NCBI RefSeq assembly: GCF_963678635.1 | Contig: NC_087065.1 | Location: 32,539,729 to 32,603,728, forward strand | DNA from: Symsagittifera roscoffensis | Lineage: Eukaryota; Xenacoelomorpha; Acoela; Convolutidae | Length of the DNA: 64,000 bases | Direction: 5' to 3' | In this document: positions 30,418 to 43,755 of the stretch, piece by piece | Layout of the letters: each line of letters opens with the position of its first letter | Position numbering within the stretch: position 1 is the first letter of the stretch | Translations under genes and position numbers: made by a program | Notes under the pieces: generated by a model | Database searches by the model: none | The model's input: the letters and a program-made list of their open reading frames with translations, nothing else | Told to the model about the DNA's origin: nothing

Positions 30418-31475
30418 TAGATTAAAAACAGAAAAATCAGGCTCTTTTGAGATTTCTTTATTAACAAAAGCTAGCAAAATGATGAACAAAATTTCAGACA
30501 CAATTATTGCAAGAATGATTTAATACGACAAAATGGGGGCTAGAAAATTAGACAATAAGCAAATTAGACTGCTCCAATAAAACGGAAATTAGACGTTAAT
30601 TTTTTTTCCGCAAAACTAGCATTTTAGACGGAAGCAAACCCGCACTCAGTAAAAAGAGAAAATAATCGATTATATTATAATTATATTAAAATTTTAGCAA
30701 ATTTATAAATAATTATAAGCGCCATTTTTGGATGTTTAAGCGATTTATAACCCATTAGAATGATAACATTTTTAGTGATATTTAAATAAATTATAAACAA
30801 CTGTAATTGATTATAATTGTTCCAAAAAATCTCTTATGATCTATTATAATCTATCATACCATACTATACTTCCTTTTTCTATCGAAATATTATCTCCTAG
30901 AAAAAATCAATTAAAATGCCTTATAAATCAGCTATTTTGCATAAAAAGCACAAAAAAAAACAAAACAAAAATAAAACGAAAAAAAAGCGATGACGTTCGT
31001 GGAATAATAATGGATAATAAACGATTCTAATTTAATAAAACTTCCGAAACATTTTTTCAAAAACTTATCGATTTTAATCAATTATAATTTTTTTGCATCA
31101 AAAAACAGTAACATTATAATCCATTTTCAATCAATTATAAAAAATAAAGATTTTTATTGAAACTTATGGAGACTGACAATAATTATCCATTTTAATTTAG
31201 TTTTTTTTTACTGAATGTGGGAAGGGCTAACAAAATTTATTGCTTGAAACACGTTTTAATAAATTCAAAAATAGTATATAATCCCATTGCATATCAAAAT
31301 AATTAGCACAGTTGATTTATGAAACGTTAATCTGAATATTATAAAATACTTTTGAAATGCATATTTTATACAATTGCTGCACGTGAAAACTGCGGCTTGT
31401 GAAAAACTGAGTAGCCAGCGAAAATTGTTTTTAGTCAGTAAACATTAAAGTTTGGAAATAATAACATTAAAAATA
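30418..31475. other. AT-rich left flank of the satellite, no gene
   Basis: Extremely AT-rich, with scattered variants of ATCAATTATAA or its complement (30665-31140). No coding frame or transposon ends recognised. Confidence 0.5.
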
Positions 31476-31500
31476 TATCTAATTTTCCATATTTGTAATT

Positions 31501-32766
31501 TTTCAACGACGTCTAAATTCATTGGGCATTAGACCGAAATTGGGCATATGCTCGACTTATGTTTCGACTTTCCCGACCAAAATTGGGCATGTTTCGATTG
31601 TGCTCGAACTATGTTTTGACCTTCCAGACCGAAATTAGGCATGTGCTCGACTTATGTTTCGACTTTCCAGACCGAAATTGGGCTTGTGCTAGACTTATGT
31701 TTCGACTTTCCCGACCAAAATTGGGCATGTTTCGATTGTGCTCCACCTATGTTTTGACCTTCCAGACCGAAATTTGGCATGTGCTCGACTAATGTTTCGC
31801 CTTTCCAGACCGAAATTGGGCATGTTCTTGACTTATGTTTAGACATTCCCGACCAAAATTTAATTTTCCATATTTGTAATTTTTTCTATCTAATTTCTAT
31901 CTAATTTTCCATATTTGTAATTTTTCAACGACGTCTAAATTCATTGGGCATTAGACCGAAATTGGGCATATGCTCGACTTATGTTTCGACTTTCCCGACC
32001 AAAATTGGGCATGTTGCGATTGTGCTCGAACTATGTTTTGACCTTCCAGACCGAAATTAGGCATGTGCTCGACTTATGTTTCGACTTTCCAGACCGAAAT
32101 TGGGCTTGTGCTAGACTTATGTTTCGACTTTCCCGACCAAAATTGGGCATGTTTCGATTGTGCTCCACCTATGTTTTGACTTTCCAGACCGAAATTTGGC
32201 ATGTGCTCGACTAATGTTTCGCCTTTCCAGACCGAAATTGGGCATGTTCTTGACTTATGTTTAGACATTCCCGACCAAAATTTAATTTTCCATATTTGTA
32301 ATTTTTTCTATCTAATTTCTATCTAATTTTCCATATTTGTAATTTTTCAACGACGTCTAAATTCATTGGGCATTAGACCGAAATTGGGCATATGCTCGAC
32401 TTATGTTTCGACTTTCCCGACCAAAACTGGGAATGTTTCGATTGTGCTCGACCTATGTTTTGACCTTCCAGACCGAAATTAGGCATGTGCTCGACTTATG
32501 TTTCGCCTTTCCAGACCGAAATTGGGCATGTGCTCGACTTATGTTTCGACTTTCCCGACCAAAATTGGGAAAGTTTCGATTGTGCTTGACCTGTGTTTCG
32601 TCTTACCAGACCAAAATTGGGCATGTGCTCAACTTATATTTCGACTTTCCAAACCGAAATTGGGCATGAGCTCGACTTATGTTTTGACCTTCCAGACCGA
32701 AATTTGGCATGTGCTCGACTAATGTTTCGCCTTTCCAGACCGAAATTGGGCATGTGCTCGACTTAT
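31501..32766 (+). repeat. 422-bp higher-order units with AT-rich spacer at the array's left end
   Basis: The spacer phrase TTTCAACGACGTCTAAATTC starts at 31501, 31923 and 32345, exactly 422 bp apart each time, with a diverged fourth at 33439. Each unit holds about seven monomers, then a spacer with TTTAATTTTCCATATTTG and a doubled TTCTATCTAA. The same TTTTCCATATTTGTAA lies just outside the array at about 31483, suggesting the flank was captured and amplified with the monomers. Confidence 0.85.
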
Positions 32767-35700
32767 GTTTCGACTTTCCCGACCAAAATTGGGAAAGTTT
32801 CGATTGTGCTTGACCTGTGTTTCGACTTACCAGACCAAAATCGGGCATGTGCTCAACTTATATTTCGACTTTCCAAACCGAAATTGGGCATGAGCTCGAC
32901 CTATGTTTTGACCTTCCAGACCGAAATTAGGCATGTGCTCGACTTATGTTTCGCCTTTCCAGACCGAAATTGGGCATGTGCTCGACTTATGTTTCGACTT
33001 TCCCGACCAAAATTGGGAAAGTTTCGATTGTGCTTGACCTGTGTTTCGACTTACCAGACCAAAATTGGGCATGTGCTCAACTTATATTTCGACTTTCCAA
33101 ACCGAAATTGGGCATGAGCTCGACCTATGTTTTGACCTTCCAGACCGAAATTAGGTATGTGCTCGACTTATGTTTCGACTTTCCAGACCGAAATTGGGCT
33201 TGTGCTCGACTTATGTTTCGACTTTCCCGACCAAAATTGGGCATGTTTCGATTGTGCTCCACCTATGTTTTGACTTTCCAGACCGAAATTTGGCATGAGC
33301 TTGACTAATGTTTCGCCTTTCCAGACCGAAATTGGGCATGTTCTTGACTTATGTTTAGACATTCCCGACCAAAATTTAATTTTCCATATTTGTAATTTTT
33401 TCTATCTAATTTCTATCTAATTTTCCATATTTGTAATTTTTCATCGACATCTAAATTCATTGGGCATTAGACCGAAATTAGGCATGTGCTCGACTTATGT
33501 TTCGCCTTTCCAGACCGAAATTGGGCATGCGCTCGACTTATGTTTCGACTTTCCCGACCAAAATTGGGAAAGTTTCGATTGTGCTTGACCTGTGTTTCGA
33601 CTTACCAGACCAAAATTGGGCATGTGCTCAACTTAAATTTCGACTTTCCAAACCGAAATTGGGCATGAGCTCGACTTATGTTTCGACTATCCAGACCGAA
33701 ATTGGGCATGTGCTCGACTTATGTTTCCACTTTCCAGACCAAAATTGGACATGTGCTCGACTTATGTTTCGACTTTCCAGACCCAAATTGGGCATGTGCT
33801 CGACTTATGTTTCGACTTTCCAGACCGAAATTGGGTATGTGCTTGACCTATGTTTTGACTTTCCCGACCAAAACTGGGCATGTTTTGATTGTGCTCGACC
33901 TATGTTTCGACTTTCCAGACCGAAATTGGACATGTGCTCGACTTATGTTTCGATTTTCCAGACCGAAATTGGGCATGTGCTTGACTTATGTTTCGACTTT
34001 TCCGACCAAAATTGGGTATGTTTCCACTGTGCTCGACTTATGTTTTAACTTTCCCGACCAAAATTGGGCATATTTTGATAGTGCTCGACCTATATTTCGA
34101 CTTTCCAGACCAAAACTGGGCATGTGCTTGTCTTATGTTTCGACTTTCTAAACCAAAATTGGGCATGTGCTCGACTTAAGTTTCGACTTTCCAGACCGAA
34201 ATTGGGCATGTGCTTGACTTATGTTTCGTTTTTCCAGACCGAAATTGGGCATGTGCTTGACTTATGTTTCGACTTTTCCGACCAAAATTGGGTATGTTTC
34301 CACTGTGCTCGACTTATGTTTTAACATTCCCGACCAAAATTGGGCATATTTTGATAGTGCTCGACCTATATTTCGACTTTCCAGACCAAAATTGGACATG
34401 TGCTCGACTTATGTTTCGTTTTTCCAGAACGAAATTGGGCATGTGCTTGACATATGTTTCGACTTTTCCGACCAAAATTGGGTATGTTTCCACTGTGCTC
34501 GACTTATGTTTTAACTTTCCCGACCAAAATTGGGCATATTTTGATAGTGCTCGACCTATATTTCGACTTTCCAGACCAAAACTGGGCATGTGCTCGGTTT
34601 ATGTTTCGACTTTCTACACCGAAATTGGGCATGTGCTTGACTTATGTTTCGACTTTCCCGACCGAAAATGGGCATGTTTCGATTGTGCTCGACCTAGCTT
34701 TCGACTTTCCAGACCGAATTTGGACATGTGCTCGACTTATGTTTCGACTTTCCAGACCGAAATTGGGTTGTGCTTGACCTATGTTTTGACTTTCCCGACC
34801 AAAACTGGGCATGTTTTGATTGTGCTCGACCTATGTTTCGACTTTCCAGACCGAAATTGGACATGTGCTCGACTTATGTTTCGATTTTCTAGACCGAAAT
34901 TGAGCATGTGCTTGACTTATGTTTCGACTTTTCCGACCAAAATTGGGTATGTTTCCACTGTGCTCGACTTATGTTTTAACTTTCCCGACCAAAATTGGGC
35001 ATATTTTGATAGTGCTCGACCTATATTTCGACTTTCCAGACCAAAACTGGGCATGTGCTCGTCTTATGTTTCGACTTTCTAAACCAAAATTGGGCATGTT
35101 CTCGACTTAAGTTTCGACTTTCCAGACCGAAATTGGGCATGTGCTTGACTTATGTTTCGTTTTTCCATACCGAAATTGGGCATGTGCTCGACTTATGTTT
35201 CGACTTTTCCGACCAAAATTGGGTATGTTTCCACTGTGCTCGACTTATGTTTTAACTTTCCCGACCAAAATTGGGCATATTTTGATAGTGCTCGACCTAT
35301 ATTTCGACTTTCCAGACCGAAATTGGACATGTGCTCGACTTATGTTTCGACTTTCCAGACCGAAATTGGGCATGTGCTTGACTTATGTTTCGACTTTTCC
35401 GACCAAAATTGGGTATGTTTCCACTGTGCTCGACTTATGTTTTAACTTTCCCGACCAAAATTGGGCATATTTTGATAGTGCTCGACCTATATTTCGACTT
35501 TCCAGACCAAAACTGGGCATGTGCTCGACTTATGTTTTGACTTTCTAAACCGAAATTGGGCATGTGCTCGACTTAAGTTTCGACTTTCCCGAGCAAAATT
35601 GGGCATTTTTTGATTGTGCTCGACTCATGTTTCGACTTTCCCGACCAAAATTGGGTATGTTTCGACTGTGCTCGACTTATGTTTTGACTTTCCCGACCAA

Positions 35701-38700
35701 AATTGGGCATGTTTTAATTGTGGTTGACCTATGTTTCGACTTTCCAGACCAAAATAGGGCATGTGCTCGACTTATGTTTTGACTTTCCAGACCGAAATTG
35801 GGCATGTGCTTGACTTATGTTTCGTTTTTCCAAACCGAAATTGAGCATGTGCTTGACTTATGTTTCGACTTTCCCGACCAAAATTGGATATGTTTCCCTT
35901 GTGCTCGTTTTATGTTTTGACTTTCCCGACCAAAATTGGGGATATTTTGATAGTGCTCGACCTAAATTTCGACTTTCCAGACCAAAATTGTGCATGTGGT
36001 CGACTTATGTTTCGACTTTCTAAACCGAACTTGGGCAAGTGCACGACTTATGTTTCGACATTCCCGACCAAAATTGGGCATGTTTCGATTGTGCTCGACT
36101 CATGTTTCGACCTTCCCGACAAAAATTGGGTATGTTTCGACTGTGTTTGACTTATGTCTTGACTTTCCCGACCAAAATTGGGCATGTTTCGATGGTGCTT
36201 GACCTATGTTTCGACTTTCCAGACCAAAATCGATCATGTGCTCGATTTATGTTTCGATTTTCCAGACCGAAATTGGGCATATGCTTGACTTATGTTTCGA
36301 CTTTCCAGACCGAAAGTGGGCATGTGCTTGACTTATGTTTCGACTTTCCCGACCAAAATTGGATATGTTTCCACTGTGCTCGACTTGTGTTTTGACTTTC
36401 CCGACCAAAATTAGGCATGTTTCGATTGTGCTTGACCTATGTTTCGACTTTCCCGACCGAAATTGGACTTGTGCTCGACTTATGTTTCGACTTTCCAGAC
36501 CGAAATTGGGCATGTGCTTGACTTATGTTTCGACTTTCCAGACCAAAATTGGGTTTGTTTCGACTGTGTTTGACTTATGTCTTGACTTTCCCGACCAAAA
36601 TTGGGCATGTTTCGATTGTGCTTGACCTATGTTTCGACTTTCCAGACCGAAATTGGGCATGTGCTCGAGTTATGTTTCGACTTTCCAGACCAAAATTGGG
36701 CATGTGCTTGACTTATGTTTCGACTTTCCAGACCGAAATTGGGCATGTGCTTGACTTATGTTTCGACTTTCCCGACCAAAATTGGATATGTTTCCACTGT
36801 GCTCGACTTAAGTTTTGACTTTCCCGACCAAAATTGGATATGTTTCGACTGTTCTCGACTTGTCTTTTGACTTTCCCGACCAAAATTAGGCATCTTTCGA
36901 TAGTGCTTGACCTATTTTTCGACTTTCCCGACCGAAACTGGACTTGTGCTCGACTTATGTTTCGACTTTCCAGACCGAAATTGGGCATGTGCTTGACTTA
37001 TGTTTCGACTTTCCAGAACAAAATTGGGTTTGTTTCCACTGTGCTCGACTTATGTTTTGACTTTCCCGAACAAAATTGGGCATATTTCGATAGTGCTCGA
37101 CCTATATTTTGACTTTCCAGACCAAAACTGGGCATGTGCTCGACTTATGTTTCGACTTTCTAAACCGAAATTGGGCATGTGCTCGACTTATGTTTCGACT
37201 ATCCAGACCGAACTTGGGCATGTGCTCGACTTATGTTTCCACTTTCCAGACCAAAATTGGACATGTGCTCGATTTGTGTTTCGACTTTCCAGACCCAAAT
37301 TGGGCATGTGCTCGACATATTTTTCGACTTTCCAGACCAAAATTGGGCATGTGCTTGACTTATGTTTCAACTTTCCCGACCAAAAATGGGCATGTTTCGA
37401 TTGTGCTCGACCTATGTTTTGACTTTCCCGACCAAAATTGGATATGTTTCGACTGTTCTCGACTTGTCTTTTGACTTTTCTTGACCAAAATTAGGCATCT
37501 TTCGATTGTGCTTGACCTATGTTTCGACTTTCCCGATCGAAATTGGACTTGTGCTCGACTTATGTTTCGACTTTCCAGACCGAAATTGGGCATGTGCTTG
37601 ACTTATGTTTCGACTTTCCAGAACAAAATTGGGTTTGTTTCTACTGTGCTCGACTTATGTTTTGACTTTCCCGAACAAAATTGGGCATATTTCGATAGTG
37701 CTCGACCTATATTTTGACTTTCCAGACCAAAACTGGGCATGTGCTCGACTTATGTTTCGACTTTCTAAACCGAAATTGGGCATGTGCTCGACTTATGTTT
37801 CGACTATCCAGACCGAAATTGGGCATGTGCTCGACTTATGTTTCCACTTTCCAGAACAAAATTGGGTTTGTTTCCACTGTGCTCGACTTATGTTTTGACT
37901 TTCCCGAACAAAATTGGGCATATTTCGATAGTGCTCGACCTATATTTTGACTTTCCAGACCAAAACTGGGCATGTGCTCGACTTATGTTTCGACTTTCTA
38001 AACTGAAATTGGGCATGTGCTCGACTTATGTTTCGACTATCCAGACCGAAATTGGGCATGTGCTCGACTTATGTTTCCACTTTCCAGACCAAAATTGGAC
38101 ATGTGCTCGATTTGTGTTTCGACTTTCCAGACCCAAATTGGGCATGTGCTCGACATATGTTTCGACTTTCCAGACCAAAATTGGGCATGTGCTTGACTTA
38201 TGTTTCGACTTTCCCGACCAAAAATGGGCATGTTTCGATTGTGCTCGAACTATGTTTTGACTTTCCCGACCAAAATTGGATATGTTTCGACTGTTCTCGA
38301 CTTGTCTTTTGACTTTTCTTGACCAAAATTAGGCATCTTTCGATTGTGCTTGACCTATGTTTCGACTTTCCCGATCGAAATTGGACTTGTGCTCGACTTA
38401 TATTTCGACTTTCCAGACCGAAATTGGGCATGTGCTTGACTTATGTTTCGACTTTCCAGAACAAAATTGGGTTTGTTTCTACTGTGCTCGACTTATGTTT
38501 TGACTTTCCCGAACAAAATTGGGCGTATTTCGATAGTGCTCGACCTATATTTTGACTTTCCAGACCAAAACTGGGCATGTGCTTGACTTATGTTTCGACT
38601 TTCTAAACCGAAATTGGGCATGTGCTCGACTTATGTTTCGACTATCCAGACCGAAATTGGGCATGTGCTCGACTTATGATTCCACTTTCCCGACCAAAAT

Positions 38701-41700
38701 TGGACATGTGCTCGACTTATGTTTCGACTTTCCAGACCCAAATTGGGCATGTGCTCGACTTATGTTTCGACTTTCCAGAACAAAATTGGGTTTGTTTCTA
38801 CTGTGCTCGACTTATGTTTTGACTTTCCCGAACAAAATTGGGCATATTTCGATAGTGCTCGACCTATATTTTGACTTTCCAGACCAAAACTGGGCATGTG
38901 CTTGACTTATGTTTCGACTTTCTAAACCGAAATTGGGCATGTGCTCGACTTATGTTTCGACTATCCAGACCGAAATTGGGCATGTGCTCGACTTATGTTT
39001 CCACTTTCCAGACCAAAATTGGGCATGTGCTTGACTTATGTTTCGACTTTCCAGAACAAAATTGGGTTTGTTTCTACTGTGCTCGACTTATGTTTTGACT
39101 TTCCCGAACAAAATTGGGCATATTTCGATAGTGCTCGACCTATATTTTGACTTTCCAGACCAAAACTGGGCATGTCCTTGACTTATGTTTCGACTTTCTA
39201 AACCGAAATTGGGCATGTGCTCGACTTATGTTTCGACTATCCAGACCGAAATTGGGCATGTGCTCGACTTATGTTTCCACTTTCCAGACCAAAATTGGAC
39301 ATGTGCTCGATTTATGTTTCGACTTTCCAGACCCAAATTGGGCATGTGCTCGACTTATGTTTCGACTTTCCAGACCAAAATTGGGCATGTGCTTGACTTA
39401 TGTTTCGACTTTCCCGACCGAAAGTGGGCATGTTTCGATTGTGCTCGACTTATGTTTCGACTTTCCAGACCGAAATTGGGTATGTGCTTGACCTATGTTT
39501 TGAATTTCCCGACCAAAACTGGGCATGTTTTGATTCTGCTCGACCTAAGTTTCGACTTTCCAGACCAAAATTGGACATGTGCTCGACTTATGTTTCGACT
39601 TTCCAGACCGAAATTGGGCATGTGCTTGACTTATGTTTCGAATTTTCCGACCAAAATTTGGTATGTTTCCACTGTGCTCGACTTATGTTTTAACTTTCCC
39701 GACCAAAATTGGGCATATTTTGATAGTGCTCGACCTATATTTCGACTTTCCAGACCAAAACTGGGCATGCGCTCGACTTTTGTTTCGACTTTCTAATCCG
39801 AAATTGGGCATGTGCTCGACTTGAGTTTCGACTTTCCTGACCAAAATTGGGCATGTTTTGATTGTGCTCGACTCATGTTTCGACTTTCCCGACCAAAATT
39901 GGGTATGTTTCGACTGTGCTCGACTTATGTTTTGACTTTCCCGACCAACATTGGGCATGTTTCAATTGTGGTTGACCTATGTTTCGACTTTCCAGACCAA
40001 AATAGGGCATGTGCTCGACTTATGTTTCGACTTTCCAGACCGAAATTGGGCACGTGCTTGACTTATCTTTCGTTTTTCCAGACCGAAATTGGGCATGTGC
40101 TTGACTTATGTTTCGACTTTCCCGACCAAAATTGGATATGTTTCCCTTGTGCTCGTTTTATGTTTTGACTTTTCGACCAAAATTGGGGATATTTTGATAG
40201 TGCTCGACCTATATTTCGACTTTCCAGACCAAGACTGTGCATGTGGTCGACTTATGTTTCGACTTTCTAAACCGAACTTGGGCATGTGCACGACTTATGT
40301 TTCGACATTTCCGACCAAAATTGGGCATGTTTCGATTGTGCTCGACTCATGTTTCGACCTTCCCGACAAAAATTGGGTATGTTTCGACTGTGCTCGACTT
40401 ATGTCTTGACTTTCCCGACCAAAATTGGGCATGTTTCGATTGTGCTTGACCTATGTTTCGACTTTCCAGACCAAAATCGAGCATGTGCTTGAGTTATGTT
40501 TCGACTTTCCAGAACGAAATTGGGCATATGCTTGACTTATGTTTCGACTTTCCAGGCCGAAAATGGGCATGTGCTTGACTTATGTTTCGACTTTCCCGAC
40601 CAAAATTGGATATGTTTCCACTGTGCTCGTTTTATGTTTTGACTTTTCGACCAAAATTGGGGATATTTTGATAGTGCTCGACCTATATTTCGACTTTCTA
40701 GACCAAGACTGTGCATGTGGTCGACTTATGTTTCGACTTTCTAAACCGAACTTGGGCATGTGCACGACTTATGTTTCGACATTTCCGACCAAAATTGGGC
40801 ATGTTTCGATTGTTTTCGACTCATGTTTCGACCTTCCCGACAAAAATTGGGTATGTTTCGACTGTGCTCGACTTATGTCTTGACTTTCCCGACCAAAATT
40901 GGGCATGTTTTGATTGTGCTTGACCTATGTTTCGACTTTCCAGACCAAAATCGAGCATGTGCTTGAGTTATGTTTCGACTTTCCAGAACGAAATTGGGCA
41001 TATGCTTGACTTATGTTTCGACTTTCCAGGCCGAAATTGGGCATGTGCTTGACTTATGTTTTGACTTTCCCGACCAAAATTAGGCAGGCATGTTTCGATT
41101 GTGTTTGGCCTATCTTTCGACTTTCCCGACCAAAATTGGACTTGTGCTCGACTTATGTTTCGACTTTCCAGACCGAAATTGGGCATTTGCTTGACTTATG
41201 TTTCGACTTTCCAGACCAAAATTGGGTTTGTTTCGACTGTGTTCGACTTATGTCTTGACTTTCCCGACCAAAATTGGGCATGTTTCGATTGTGCTTGACC
41301 TATATTTCGACTTTCCAGACCGAAATTGGGCATGTGCTCGAGTTATGTTTCGACTTTCCAGACCGAAATTGGGCATGTGCTTGACTTATGTTTCGACTTT
41401 CCAGACCGAAATTGGGCATGTGCTTGACTTATGTTTCGACTTTCCCGACCAAAATTGGATATGTTTCCACTCTGTTCGACTTATGTTTTGAATTTCTCGA
41501 GCAAAATTGGATATGTTTCGACTGTTCTCGACTTGTCTTTTGACTTTCCCGACCAAAATTAGGCATCTTTTGATTGTGCTTGACCTATGTTTCGACTTTC
41601 CCGACCGAATTTGGACTTGTGCTCGACTTATGTTTTGACTTTCCAGACCGAAATTGGGCATGTGCTTGACTTATGTTTCGACTTTCCAGACCAAAATTGG

Positions 41701-43755
41701 GTTTGTTTCCACTGTGCTCGACTTATGTTTCGACTTTCCCGAACAAAATTGGGCATATTTCGATAGTGCTCGACCTATATTTTGACTTTCCAGACCAAAA
41801 CTGGGCATGTGCTCGACTTATGTTTCGACTTTCTAAACCGAAATTGGGCATGTGCTCGACTTATGTTTCGACTTTCCCGACCAAAGTTGGGCATGTTTCG
41901 ATTGTGCTCGACTCATGTTTCGACTTTCCCGACCAACATTGGGTATGTTTCGACTGAGCTCGACTTAGGTTTTGACTTTCCCGACCAAAATTGGGCATGT
42001 TTCGATTGTGCTTGACCTATGTTTTGACTTTCCAGACCAAAATTGGGCATGTGCTCGAGTTATGTTTCGACTTTCCAGACCGAAATTGGGCATGTGCTTG
42101 ACTTATGTTTCGACTTTCCAGACCGAAATTGGGCATGTGCTTGACTTATGTTTCGACTTTCCAGACCGAAATTGGGTTTATTTCGACTGTGTTCGACTTA
42201 TGTCTTGACTTTCCCGACCAAAATTGGGCATGTTTCGATTGTGCTTGACCTATATTTCGACTTTCCAGACCGAAATTGGGCATGTGCTTGAGTTATGTTT
42301 CGACTTTCCAGACCAAAATTGGGCATGTGCTTGACTTATGTTTCGACTTTCCAGACCAAAATTGGATATGTTTCCACTGTGCTCGACTTGTGTTTTGACT
42401 TTCCCGACCAAAATTAGGCAGGCATGTTTCGATTGTGTTTGACCTATCTTTCGACTTTCCCGACCAAAATTGGACTTGTGCTCGACTTATGTTTCGACTT
42501 TCCAGACCGAAATTGGGCATTTGCTTGACTTATGTTTCGAGTTTCCAGACCAAAATTGGGTTTGTTTCGACTGTGTTCGACTTATGTCTTGACTTTCCCG
42601 ACCAAAATTGGGCATGTTTCGATTGTGCTTGACCTATAATTCGACTTTCCAGACCGAAATTGGGCATGTGCTCGAGTTATGTTTCAACTTTCCAGACCGA
42701 AATTGGGCATGTGCTTGACTTATGTTTCGACTTTCCAGACCGAAATTGGGCATGTGCTTGACTTATGTTTCGACTTTCCCGACCAAAATTGGATATGTTT
42801 CCCTTGTGCTCGTTTTATGTTTTGACTTTTCGACCAAAATTGGGGATATTTTGATAGTGCTCGACCTATATTTCGACTGTCCAGACCAAGACTGTGCATG
42901 TGGTCGACTTATGTTTCGACTTTCTAAACCGAACTTGGGCATGTGCACGACTTATGTTTCGACATTTCCGACCAAAATTGGGCATGTTTCGATTGTGCTC
43001 GACTCATGTTTCGACCTTCCCGACAAAAATTGGGTATGTTTCGACTGTGCTCGACTTATGTCTTGACTTTCCCGACCAAAATTGGGCATGTTTCGATTGT
43101 GCTTGACCTATGTTTCGACTTTCCAGACCAAAATCGATCATGTGCTTGAGTTATGTTTCGACTTTCCAGAACGAAATTGGGCATATGCTTGACTTATGTT
43201 TCGACTTTCCAGGCCAAAATTGGGCATGTGCTTGACTTATGTTTCGACTTTCCCGACCAAAATTGGATATGTTTCCACTGTGCTCGACTTGTGTTTTGAC
43301 TTTCCCGACCAAAATTAGGCAGACATGTTTCGATTGTGTTTGACCTATCTTTCGACTTTCCCGACCAAAATTGGACTTGTGCTCGACTTATGATTCGACT
43401 TTCCAGACCGAAATTGGGCATTTGCTTGACTTATGTTTCGACTTTCCAGACCAAAATTGGGTTTGTTTCGACTGTGTTTGACTTATGTCTTGACTTTCCC
43501 GACCAAAATTGGGCATGTTTCGATTGTGCTTGACCTATATTTCGACTTTCCAGACCGAAATTGGGCATGTTCTCGAGTTATGTTTCGACTTTCCAGACCG
43601 AAATTGGGCATGTGCTTGACTTATGTTTCGACTTTCCAGACCGAAATTGGGCATGTGCTTGACTTATGTTTCGACTTTCCCGACCAAAATTGGGTTTGTT
43701 TCCACTGTGCTCGACTTATGTTTCGACTTTCCCGAACAAAATTGGGCATATTTCG

